Source: JBOGGX01 sp050744245 (GTDB lineage: Bacteria > Actinomycetota > Acidimicrobiia > Acidimicrobiales > JBOGGX01). Taken from it: 21,106 bases of DNA. The notes under the pieces were generated by a model. It did not search any database and had not been told where the DNA came from. It worked only from the letters and a program-made list of their open reading frames with translations. How positions within the stretch are numbered: the stretch's first letter is position 1; each line of letters begins with the position of its first letter. The stretch covers positions 1 through 21,106 of the forward strand of contig JBOGGX010000110.1 of NCBI GenBank assembly GCA_050744245.1, written 5' to 3'. Shown here in pieces: positions 1 through 7,453 of this stretch. The translations under genes were made by a program, and so were the position numbers.

Positions 1-1
1 G

Positions 2-196
2 GTGTCGACGGCGGCGCCCGCGGCCGAGGCGGCCCGGCGTCTGCTCGGCGGCGAGGTGAACGGCGTCGGGGTGTTGCCCCCCGGGCGGGCATTTCCCGCC
101 GAGTCGTTCCTGGGTGCCCTGGCCGCCACCGGGTGCACCGTCTCCATCGCCATCGCCATCCCCGACGCGGAAGCGGCGACCCCCGCCGCCCGGTAG
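2..196 (+). CDS. C-terminal fragment of a probable saccharopine dehydrogenase-like protein (5' end outside window)
   Basis: Only the last 64 codons are present, reading in frame from the left edge to a TAG at 194-196; the apparent GTG at position 2 is probably an internal Val codon. The segment GVGVLPPGRAFPAESFLGAL, followed by a Thr-Val-Ser-Ile strand, resembles the C-terminal end of saccharopine dehydrogenase/reductase-like proteins, where a GVLPPE-type motif precedes a helix and a final strand. Those enzymes are NAD(P)-dependent oxidoreductases of amino-acid metabolism. The Ala/Pro-rich tail of about 14 residues carries no information. The gene converges on the FCD regulator with nine bases between the stop codons. 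The assignment rests on one short motif region and is tentative; the upstream sequence would settle it. Confidence 0.45.
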   Translation: MSTAAPAAEAARRLLGGEVNGVGVLPPGRAFPAESFLGALAATGCTVSIAIAIPDAEAATPAAR

Positions 197-205
197 TCAG
201 GCGGG

Positions 206-994
206 TCAGGCGGTCCGGCCGCGTCGCCGGGGCAGCAGCCCGGTGCGGCGATAGAGGCGTTCGAGGTAATCGACGTGCCGCTCGGCGGCGGCGGTGGCAG
301 CCTCCGGAGCTCGGTCTCGTATGGCCTCGAAGATGGCGCGGTGTTGCTGGTTGACCCGGGCGCGGTCGAGCAGTTGCGAGATGGCCTCGTTCAGGCTGGG
401 CTGGACCAGAGCGTGGAGGGCGGCCACCGGAACCATCAGCACCCGATTGTGGGCGGAGTCCACAATGGCGCGATGGAAGGCGATGTCGAGGTCGAGCCAG
501 GCGTGCATGGGGAGGTCGGGATCGACCGCCTGATCGAGGACGCCCTCGATGGCATCGAGGTCGGCGGCCACTCGTCGGTGGGCCGCGAGCCGGACGCACG
601 TGCCTTCGATGGCCCGGCGGGCATCGATCAGCTCGTTGAGGTTGATGGCGTCGAAGTGGAGGAGGAGCTGCATCGCCTCCTTGAGGTTGTCCTCGACGGG
701 GGCCGCTTCGAGCCGGTTGACGAACGACCCTCCGCCTCGGCCCTGGTTGGTGACGATCAACTGGAGACGGTTCAGCGAGCGCAGCGCGTCCCGCACCGCG
801 GCGCGGCCGACACGGAATCCGTCAGCCAGCTCGCGTTCGCTGGGTAGGCGGTCGCCCGGGCGGAGTTGACCGGACAGGATCGCTTCGAGCAGGTGGAGTC
901 GCACCTGTTCGACCGGGCCTCGCACGGGCTGCGGAACGAAGCCGGCGGTGCGGGGCTCAGCGGCAGCGACGTCGTCTGGCAACGGAAAGGTCAA
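206..994 (-). CDS. FadR-subfamily GntR transcriptional regulator (FCD domain)
   Basis: A DNA-binding repressor or activator that senses a small organic acid or related ligand. Residues about 27-90 form the GntR winged helix-turn-helix (LRPGDRLPSERELA, then VGRAAVRDALRSL and a GRGGGSFV wing). Residues about 117-245 form the all-helical FCD domain with its metal-ligand set: Asp170 and His174 (DLDIAFHRAIV), His218 and His240. Length (262 aa) is slightly above the family norm because of an N-terminal extension. The start is a TTG at 994 and an in-frame stop lies immediately upstream (998-1000), so the frame cannot begin earlier. No well-spaced Shine-Dalgarno is seen; a GTG at Val24 is an alternative start. 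The gene diverges from the molybdenum hydroxylase operon, with 78 bp between the start codons chosen here, so it is the obvious candidate regulator of that operon and of itself (inference). Confidence 0.9.
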   Translation of the reverse strand: MTFPLPDDVAAAEPRTAGFVPQPVRGPVEQVRLHLLEAILSGQLRPGDRLPSERELADGFRVGRAAVRDALRSLNRLQLIVTNQGRGGGSFVNRLEAAPVEDNLKEAMQLLLHFDAINLNELIDARRAIEGTCVRLAAHRRVAADLDAIEGVLDQAVDPDLPMHAWLDLDIAFHRAIVDSAHNRVLMVPVAALHALVQPSLNEAISQLLDRARVNQQHRAIFEAIRDRAPEAATAAAERHVDYLERLYRRTGLLPRRRGRTA

Positions 995-996
995 CC

Positions 997-1025
997 TTTA
1001 CAAGGGTCGGAGGCAGTTCTAGGGT
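997..1025 (+). promoter_or_regulatory. Candidate sigma70-type promoter of the molybdenum hydroxylase operon
   Basis: TTTACA at 997-1002 (5 of 6 matches to the -35 consensus) is followed after exactly 17 bp by TAGGGT at 1020-1025, which keeps the conserved TA...T of an actinobacterial -10 element. Transcription would start near 1032, about 40 nt before the preferred start of the AAA-VWA gene. A small inverted repeat CCTT-TAC-AAGG at 995-1005 overlaps the -35 box and abuts the regulator's start codon, a plausible but short operator for the divergent FCD regulator. The promoter call rests on spacing and partial consensus only. Confidence 0.5.
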
Positions 1026-1072
1026 AGACGGTCGGAGGGTTGAGGGGGAGGCGCGACCGGTTGGAGCTGCGC

Positions 1073-3019
1073 ATGCGCACTGAGCTGCCTGCTGAGTTGG
1101 CGTCGACGGTGGTTGGTCGCCGGGCCGAGCTCCGGCTGTTGTTGAGCGCGGTGCAGCGGGGCAAGGCGGTGCTGCTGCTTGGCCTGCCCGGGGTTTCGAA
1201 GACGACCATGGTTCGGGCCCTGGCCCGGCACCTCGGCACGGAGCCGGATCGCTTCGTCGACGTCACAGGCGACGAACAACTCACCGCTCATGCCCTGGTC
1301 GGGACGTTCGATCCTCCGATGGTCCTGCGTGATGGCTATCGCCCCGAGCACTTCATTCCCGGGCCCCTCACCCGGGCCATGACCGCGGGCGGGATCCTCT
1401 ACGTCGAGGAGATGAACCGGGCGCCGAGCGGGGCCCTGAACGCCCTGCTGACCGCGCTGTCCGATCGGTACGTCGAGGCCCCCCGGCTGGGGCGGGTCGA
1501 TGCCAACCAGGCTTTCACCGTCGTCGGCGCCGCCAACCCCCTCGACGATGTGGGCACGGCGCGGCTGTCCCGTGGCCTCGCCGACCGGTTCGTCATCCTC
1601 GAGCTCGACTACCAACCCCGAGACGAGGAGCTGGAGATCGTCGCCCTGCGGTCCGGTCCGGCCCGGGCCGGCTTCCACGGCTTCGCCGTCGACGTGGCGC
1701 GGGAGTCCCGCCGGCATCCCGACCTGCGGCACGGCGCGTCGGTGCGAGCGGCCATCGACTTCGTCGATCTGCTGGCGGGCTACGACCTCGACGAGGTCGA
1801 CCTACCCACGCTTCGCTTTCTGGGCTGCAGCGCCTATGCGGGCAAGCTCCGCCTGCGCCCCGCCCTCAATCGGACGGCGTGCGAGGTCGTGCACGAGCTG
1901 CTGGACGGCGTGTTGCGACGCGACTTCCAGGGCCGCCTCGAGGTGCTGCTGGAGCAGGTGGCGGCGGCCCAGACCGGCGAGCTCGCGGCAGCGGAGGGCG
2001 AGAGCGGGTCGACGCTCACCGAGGAGGGCGAGGTCGCACTGGCCGGGGGCGGCGATGCCAACGACCGTGAGCGCGGCCAGCCCGAGGAGATTCCGGGGCT
2101 GTCCCGGCCGGGTGGGAGCGGGGAGCCGGGGGAGTCCCGGTCCGTGCCGATGGTCGGCCGCGACCGACCGTCGGCCGGCGGCGCCCGCCCGACCGAGCTC
2201 GCCGAGTCGATCGAGACCCACCTGCGGAGCCTGGACGAGGTCCTTGACCGAGCGCGGGAGATGGTGCTGAGCCCGCGGCCCGGTCCTCAGAGCCCGCTCG
2301 GCGGCACCGCGGGGTCGACCCTGCAGAGCGAGCGGTGGAGCGACTCGGCCCTGGGGGCGCTCGACGTCGCCGCCACCCTCGACGCCTACCTGGCTCGGGC
2401 CGGCAACATCGACCGGTCCGACTTCCGGGTTCTGAACCGGGAACGGCACACCCGGCGGTATGTCATCCTCGTCGACCACTCGGGTTCGATGGTCGGCCAG
2501 AAGCTGGAACTGGCGGCCACGATGGCGGCGATCATGGCCCAGCTGTCGGCCGCCGGCCGGGCCGACTACGCGGTGGTCGCCTTCGACGAGAACCTCAGCG
2601 AGATCAAGGGCCTCGGCGATGCACGCGACGCCGAGGAGGTGGTCGACCGGGTGCTCCGGCTGCCGGAGGGTCGGGCCACGGATCTCGGGAAGGTGTTCCG
2701 GGCCGCGGCCGAGCTCTCGGACGCGCAGCCCGACTCGACCGACGTCATCCTCATCAGTGACTGCATGCCGACAAAGGGCACGACGACGTTCCTGGGTCTG
2801 GCCGACCTGGCCCGGGCGATCCCGTCGCTGTATGTCTGCTTCACCGATGAGCGGTCGGCCGCCATCCGGTTCTTCCACGCCGACCAGCACCTCGACCTGT
2901 ATCAGTGGTGGGCGCGGCAGTGGGTGGGTGACGACCGGGTCACCGACGTCGGCGACACCAGTGAGGTCGACCGACTGGTCGACCTGCTGTCCGAGAACGG
3001 CAATCACGGCGGCCCGTGA
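1073..3019 (+). CDS. MoxR-type AAA+ ATPase fused to a von Willebrand factor A domain (CoxD/CoxE-like maturation protein)
   Basis: Predicted ATP-driven chaperone, probably for assembly or activation of the molybdenum hydroxylase encoded directly downstream. In the 648-aa protein, residues about 10-230 are a MoxR-like AAA+ module: Walker A GLPGVSKT (37-44), Walker B ILYVEE (108-113), sensor-1 Asn in AANP (153-156) and arginine-finger candidates in RLSRGLADR. A Gly/Pro/charge-rich linker covers about 300-440. The C-terminal VWA domain has a complete MIDAS: D468-H-S470-G-S472, Thr536 and Asp563. I prefer ATG 1073, which has GGAG at 1063-1066 six bases upstream; a TTG at 1040 would add 11 residues. 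In carbon monoxide dehydrogenase clusters, separate CoxD (AAA+) and CoxE (VWA) proteins do this job; here both lie in one chain, as in ChlD/BchD-like proteins. Magnesium chelatase itself is less likely, because no chelatase partners are present. Confidence 0.85.
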   Translation: MRTELPAELASTVVGRRAELRLLLSAVQRGKAVLLLGLPGVSKTTMVRALARHLGTEPDRFVDVTGDEQLTAHALVGTFDPPMVLRDGYRPEHFIPGPLTRAMTAGGILYVEEMNRAPSGALNALLTALSDRYVEAPRLGRVDANQAFTVVGAANPLDDVGTARLSRGLADRFVILELDYQPRDEELEIVALRSGPARAGFHGFAVDVARESRRHPDLRHGASVRAAIDFVDLLAGYDLDEVDLPTLRFLGCSAYAGKLRLRPALNRTACEVVHELLDGVLRRDFQGRLEVLLEQVAAAQTGELAAAEGESGSTLTEEGEVALAGGGDANDRERGQPEEIPGLSRPGGSGEPGESRSVPMVGRDRPSAGGARPTELAESIETHLRSLDEVLDRAREMVLSPRPGPQSPLGGTAGSTLQSERWSDSALGALDVAATLDAYLARAGNIDRSDFRVLNRERHTRRYVILVDHSGSMVGQKLELAATMAAIMAQLSAAGRADYAVVAFDENLSEIKGLGDARDAEEVVDRVLRLPEGRATDLGKVFRAAAELSDAQPDSTDVILISDCMPTKGTTTFLGLADLARAIPSLYVCFTDERSAAIRFFHADQHLDLYQWWARQWVGDDRVTDVGDTSEVDRLVDLLSENGNHGGP

Positions 3020-3042
3020 GGGCGTGACGGAAGGGGAGCGGC

Positions 3043-5823
3043 GTGGCCAAGGTACCGATCCAGCTCGACGTGAACGGCGTCAGCTACGACGTGTTGGTTG
3101 AACCGGACCGCTCCCTGGTGGATGCGGTGCGCGACGACCTCGGGCTCACCGGCACCAAGCGGGCGTGCAACGAGGGCGAGTGTGCCTCGTGCGCGGTGCT
3201 CGTCGACGGCAAGGTGACCAACTCGTGCCTGGTGCTGGCGGTCGAGGCCGCGGGCCACGAGGTGACCACCATCGAGGGCTTGAGCCGCAACGGGGAGCTC
3301 GATCCGGTCCAGCGGGCGTTCGCCGACAGCTTCGCCACCCAGTGCGGGTACTGCACGCCGGGCATGGTGATGACCACCAAGGCGCTGCTGGCCGAGAACC
3401 CGCACCCGACCGAGGACGACGTCCGCCAGTACCTGCGCGGCAACCTGTGCCGGTGCACTGGCTACGCCAAGATCATCGACGCCGTCCTGGCCGCCGCCGG
3501 CCAGACCGTGCCGCGCGACGACCGGCCGTCGGCCTACAACGTGGTCGGCAAGTCGCTGCCTCGCACCGACGCCTTGGAGAAGGTGACGGGCCGGGCCCAG
3601 TACGCCTACGACATGCGGCTGCCGGCGATGGTGTACGGGGAGATCCTGCGCAGCCCCTACCCCCACGCCCGCATCGTGAGGATCGACAGCTCAGGCGCCG
3701 ACGCCCTGCCCGGGGTGTTGGCCGTCTACACCCAGAAGGACATGCCGCAGACCAAGTACGGCGCGTTCGTCCAGGACGAGACGGCATTGGCCGACGAGGT
3801 GGTGCGCTACGTCGGGGAAGGGGTGGCCGCGGTCATCGCTCTCGACGAGCAGACCGCGCTCCGCGGCATCGAAGCCATCGAGGTCGACTACGAGCTCCTT
3901 CCCGCGGTCGAGGACCCAGAGGAGGCCATGGCCGAGGGGGCGCCGGCGGTCCACGCCGGGGTCGAACGCAACGTCGTGGCCCACAACCGGGTGGCGGCGG
4001 GCGACATCGACGCCGGCTTCGCCGCGGCCGACCATGTGTTCGAGGACCGCTTCGTGACGAGCCGTCAGTGCCACGCCTGCATGGAGCCTCACGCGCTGGT
4101 CGCTGACTACGACGCGTCTGGCCGGGTCACCATCCACATCTCGAGCCAGTCGACGTTCTTCGACCGGTTCGGGCTCATGGGTGTGTTCGGGCTCCCGGCC
4201 AACAAGATCAGGATCATCGCGCCGTACCTCGGCGGCGGGTTCGGATCAAAGTCGGAGACGCACTCGATCTACGTGGTGGCGATCCAGGCGTCGATGAACC
4301 TGGGCCGGCCGGTGAAGATGTTCCACTCGCGCGCCGAGGAGTTCACCTCCAGCCGCACCCGCCACCCAGAGATCATCTACATGAAGACCGGGGTCAAAGA
4401 CGACGGCACCATCACCGCCCGATCGGCCCGGGTCATCCTCGACAACGGCGCCTACACGTCATACGGGCCGGGCGTGTCGCTCACCCAGTCGATGCTCGGC
4501 GGCGCCGTCTACCGCATCCCGGCCTACCGCTACGACGGCTACACCGTGTACACCAACAACCCGTTCGGTGGGGCGTTCCGAGGCTTCGGCAGCCCGCAGT
4601 TCACCTTCGCGGCGGAGAGCCATACCGACATGATCGCCGAGCGCCTCGGCATGGACGCGGTCGAGTTCCGGCTCAAGAACCTGTCGCGGCCGGGGGACAA
4701 GGCCATCAGCGGCCCGACCCTCACGAGCTGCGGAATTGTCGAATGCCTCGAGAAGGCGGCCGAGGCGATCGGCTGGCGCGAGAAGGTGGCCAACCCGCAA
4801 CCCGGACGTGGAGTCGGCGTGGCGTGCGGCACGCACTTCACGAGCGGCAAGTTCCACCCGAACGTCAATGCCGACTTCTGCGCGGCCGGGGTCAAGGTCA
4901 ACGAGGACGGCTCGGTGTCGCTCATGATCGGCGCCACCGAGATGGGCACCGGGGCGGCCACCACCGCCACCGCCCAGATCTGCGCCGAGGAGCTCGGCGT
5001 CGACCTGGACGACGTCGACGTGATCACCTCGGACTCCGAGACCATTCCCGCCGACTTCGGCACCTACGGCAGCCGGGTCACCACCCTCGCCGGCAATGCC
5101 GTGCGCGACGCCTGCCGCCAGGTGCGCGAGCAGCTCTTCCGGGTCGGAGCCGAGCAGCTCGATGCCGAGCCGGGAGAGCTCGAACTCGGGCGCAAAAAGG
5201 TGTATGTGAAGTCCGAACCGGGCCGAGCGGTCGACCTGGCCACGGTCGTGCAGTCGAGCATCTTCCGCGACCGCGACGGCCGCCAGATCATGGCCCAGGC
5301 CCACTACGACGCTCCGTGCGACCTGCCCGACCCGGAAACGGGGGTGGGTGACTTCGCCATGAGCTACAGCTTCGGCTGCCACGCAGTCGAGGTCGAGGTC
5401 GACGAGGAGACCGGGAGCGTGCGGGTCGTCGACTTCGTGGCCGCCACCGACTGCGGCAACCTCATCAACCCGGCTCTGGCCGAGTCGCAGGTCGAGGGGG
5501 GCGTCGCCCAGGGAATCGGGTTCGGCCTGATGGAGGATCTCGTGTGCGAGCACGGCCAGGTGCTCAACCCCAGCTTCGCCACCTACAAGATCCCCACCAC
5601 CACCGAGATGCCGCCCATACGGTCACTGTGGGTCGAGACCAACGATCCCCGCGGCCCCTACGGCGCCAAGGGTCTGGGCGAGATGGGCCTGGTACCCACC
5701 GCCCCCGCCATCGCCAACGCGGTGTACCAAGCCACCGGCGCGAGGGTCCAACAGATCCCGCTTTTCCCCGAGCGGGTCCTGGCCGCGATCGACGCGGAAA
5801 GGTCTGAGAGGAGGCCGACGTGA
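3043..5823 (+). CDS. Xanthine dehydrogenase-family hydroxylase, fused [2Fe-2S] and molybdopterin-binding subunits
   Basis: Hydroxylates an activated carbon, typically of an N-heterocycle or aldehyde, using water as oxygen source. Residues 1-80 are a plant-type ferredoxin domain (Cys42, Cys47, Cys50, Cys62) and about 90-155 the helical second cluster domain (Cys101, Cys104, Cys136, Cys138). From about 165 the molybdenum domain follows, with GGGFGSK (397-403), AFRGFGSPQ (511-519) and the catalytic base Glu880 in GAKGLGEMG. The AFRGFG signature is of the xanthine dehydrogenase/4-hydroxybenzoyl-CoA reductase kind, not the Cys-containing loop of form I CO dehydrogenase. Its 926 residues and order match the fused aldehyde oxidoreductase (MOP) architecture, but here a separate FAD subunit follows. 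The start is GTG with AAGGGGAG four bases upstream, 23 bp after the AAA-VWA stop. The substrate cannot be read from the sequence. Confidence 0.93.
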   Translation: MAKVPIQLDVNGVSYDVLVEPDRSLVDAVRDDLGLTGTKRACNEGECASCAVLVDGKVTNSCLVLAVEAAGHEVTTIEGLSRNGELDPVQRAFADSFATQCGYCTPGMVMTTKALLAENPHPTEDDVRQYLRGNLCRCTGYAKIIDAVLAAAGQTVPRDDRPSAYNVVGKSLPRTDALEKVTGRAQYAYDMRLPAMVYGEILRSPYPHARIVRIDSSGADALPGVLAVYTQKDMPQTKYGAFVQDETALADEVVRYVGEGVAAVIALDEQTALRGIEAIEVDYELLPAVEDPEEAMAEGAPAVHAGVERNVVAHNRVAAGDIDAGFAAADHVFEDRFVTSRQCHACMEPHALVADYDASGRVTIHISSQSTFFDRFGLMGVFGLPANKIRIIAPYLGGGFGSKSETHSIYVVAIQASMNLGRPVKMFHSRAEEFTSSRTRHPEIIYMKTGVKDDGTITARSARVILDNGAYTSYGPGVSLTQSMLGGAVYRIPAYRYDGYTVYTNNPFGGAFRGFGSPQFTFAAESHTDMIAERLGMDAVEFRLKNLSRPGDKAISGPTLTSCGIVECLEKAAEAIGWREKVANPQPGRGVGVACGTHFTSGKFHPNVNADFCAAGVKVNEDGSVSLMIGATEMGTGAATTATAQICAEELGVDLDDVDVITSDSETIPADFGTYGSRVTTLAGNAVRDACRQVREQLFRVGAEQLDAEPGELELGRKKVYVKSEPGRAVDLATVVQSSIFRDRDGRQIMAQAHYDAPCDLPDPETGVGDFAMSYSFGCHAVEVEVDEETGSVRVVDFVAATDCGNLINPALAESQVEGGVAQGIGFGLMEDLVCEHGQVLNPSFATYKIPTTTEMPPIRSLWVETNDPRGPYGAKGLGEMGLVPTAPAIANAVYQATGARVQQIPLFPERVLAAIDAERSERRPT

Positions 5824-6659
5824 ACTACCTCCAACCCACCACTGTCGACGAGGCGCTCGGGGTGCTGGGGGAGCAGGGCGAGGCGGCCAAGGTGCTGGCG
5901 GGCGGACAGTCGCTGCTGCTGCTCCTGCGGGACCGGCTGACCGACCCGGACGTGATCATCGGTCTCCGGGGCATCGAGGAGCTGCGCGCCATGGACGTGA
6001 ACGGCAGCGCACGGATCGGCGCCATGGTCACCCACCGCGAGGTCGAGCTCGACGAGCGCATCGGCCAAGGCTGGCCCCTGCTCGCCGCGGCCGAGGCCGC
6101 CGTCTCCACCGTGCAGGTCAGGAACCGCGGCACGCTGTGCGGCAACATCGCCCACGCCTTCCCGACCGCCGACCCGCCGGCCGCGTTGGTGGCGTCCGAC
6201 GCGGTCATCCACGTGGCCAGCCGGGGCGGCGAGCGGGAGATTCCCGCTGAAGCCTTCTTCACCGGCATCATGGAAACCGCGGCCCGGGCCGACGAGATGG
6301 TCATCGCCATCACCCTCCCGGCCCAGCCACCGGACGCCAGAACCGCCTACCTGAAGTACTCCGTGCGGCCGCTCGACTTCGCCATCGTCGGCGCGGGGGT
6401 GCGACTCGTCGTCGGCGGCGACGGCACCATCTCCGACGCCCGGATCGGGCTGAACGGGGCCGCCAACCGAACCCTTCGGGCCACGGAGGCCGAGTCCGTT
6501 CTGGTCGGCGAGGCGCCGACCGTCGAGCTGTTGGCCGCCGCCGGAGCCGCCGCCGCCCGCCAATCCGACCCGCTCGACGACATCGACGGCTCGGCCGACT
6601 ACAAGCGCCGGGTGATCGGTGTCTACGTCCGCCGGGCGCTCGAGCGGGCGCTGGCCTGA
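5820..6659 (+). CDS. FAD-binding (medium) subunit of the molybdenum hydroxylase
   Basis: Passes electrons from the iron-sulfur clusters to NAD+ or another acceptor. The 279-aa protein has the family's paired flavin motifs: AGGQS (27-31) and TLCGN (105-109, where TIGGN is usual) followed by an Ala-Phe-Pro-Thr-Ala-Asp-Pro-Pro stretch. The C-terminal CO_deh_flav_C region ends with a SADYKRR-type motif before the final helix. Length is typical for CoxM/XdhB/HcrB-type subunits. The GTG start overlaps the upstream stop by four bases (GTGA) and has GAGAGGAGG at 5806-5814, so translational coupling to the catalytic subunit is expected. Cys107 in place of Gly in the second flavin motif is a small oddity. 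Confidence 0.92.
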   Translation: MNYLQPTTVDEALGVLGEQGEAAKVLAGGQSLLLLLRDRLTDPDVIIGLRGIEELRAMDVNGSARIGAMVTHREVELDERIGQGWPLLAAAEAAVSTVQVRNRGTLCGNIAHAFPTADPPAALVASDAVIHVASRGGEREIPAEAFFTGIMETAARADEMVIAITLPAQPPDARTAYLKYSVRPLDFAIVGAGVRLVVGGDGTISDARIGLNGAANRTLRATEAESVLVGEAPTVELLAAAGAAAARQSDPLDDIDGSADYKRRVIGVYVRRALERALA

Positions 6660-6670
6660 GGGCTCCGGTC

Positions 6671-7453
6671 ATGCCTCCCCCGAGCCAGGTCGACTTCAAC
6701 GCCGATCTGGGCGAGAGCTACGGATGGTGGGAGAAGGGCGCCGACGACGAGCTCATGAACGTCATCTCATCGGCCAACGTGGCCTGCGGGTTTCACGCCG
6801 GCGACCCCACCACCATGGACACGACGATGGCCAAGGCCAAGCGGGCCAGCGTGGCCGTCGGGGCCCACCCCGGCTTTCCCGACCTCCTCGGGTTCGGGCG
6901 GCGCACCCTCGGCGCATCGGCGACCGATGTCCGCAACTACGTCGCGTACCAGATCGGCGCGCTCGAGGCGTTCGTACGCATCGCCGGGCTCCGGCTCCAC
7001 CACGTCAAGCCGCACGGCGCCCTGTACATGCAGGCGCTCGACGACGCCGCCATCGCCGGTGGCATCGCCGAGGCGGTGGCCAGCTACGACGACGAGCTCC
7101 CCGTCTACACCCTCGCCGGCAGCGAGATGGAAGCCGCGGCCGAACGCGCCGGTCTCCAGAGCGTGCCCGAGTTCTTCGCCGACCGCCCGCTCCGCAGCGA
7201 CGGCACGGTCGTCATGTTCCGTTGGTGGGAGGTGTTCGACGCAACCCCCGAGGCCGTCGCCGGCCGGGTCACCAGCCTCATCACCTCGGGCGCGGTCGCT
7301 TCGCTCGAGGGGCCGGCCGTGCCGATCACCGCCCGTACCGTCTGCGTCCACTCCGACACGCCTGGCGCCGGGGCGCTCGGCTTCGCCGTCAAGGCGGCGC
7401 TCGACGACGCAGGCGTCGCGGTCTCAAGCGACATCAAGGGAGGAACTCCATGA
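6671..7453 (+). CDS. LamB/YcsF family protein, divergent PxpA-like (5-oxoprolinase subunit A type)
   Basis: PxpA binds and opens a cyclic amide (5-oxoproline) in partnership with the PxpB/PxpC kinase-like subunits. This 260-aa copy keeps the family core: VDFNADLGES near residue 7, the SSANVACGFHAGD block, GAHPGFPD, the HVKPHGALY block and a final TVCVHSDTPGA. Two usual signatures are altered: the VPR stretch after the FADR...DG motif is replaced by VVMFRWWEVF, and the common HGD near the C-terminus is HSD. That suggests a different substrate pocket. No PxpB or PxpC gene lies nearby. GAGGG over the preceding stop codon serves as ribosome-binding site, 11 bp after the FAD subunit, so the gene belongs to the operon. 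The family call is strong; 5-oxoproline as substrate is doubtful. Confidence 0.88.
   Translation: MPPPSQVDFNADLGESYGWWEKGADDELMNVISSANVACGFHAGDPTTMDTTMAKAKRASVAVGAHPGFPDLLGFGRRTLGASATDVRNYVAYQIGALEAFVRIAGLRLHHVKPHGALYMQALDDAAIAGGIAEAVASYDDELPVYTLAGSEMEAAAERAGLQSVPEFFADRPLRSDGTVVMFRWWEVFDATPEAVAGRVTSLITSGAVASLEGPAVPITARTVCVHSDTPGAGALGFAVKAALDDAGVAVSSDIKGGTP

Noticed and set aside
3043..6659. Carbon monoxide dehydrogenase (CoxSLM)
   Set aside because: The active-site loop is AFRGFGSPQ, not the Cys-containing form I CODH loop, and the small and large subunits are fused.
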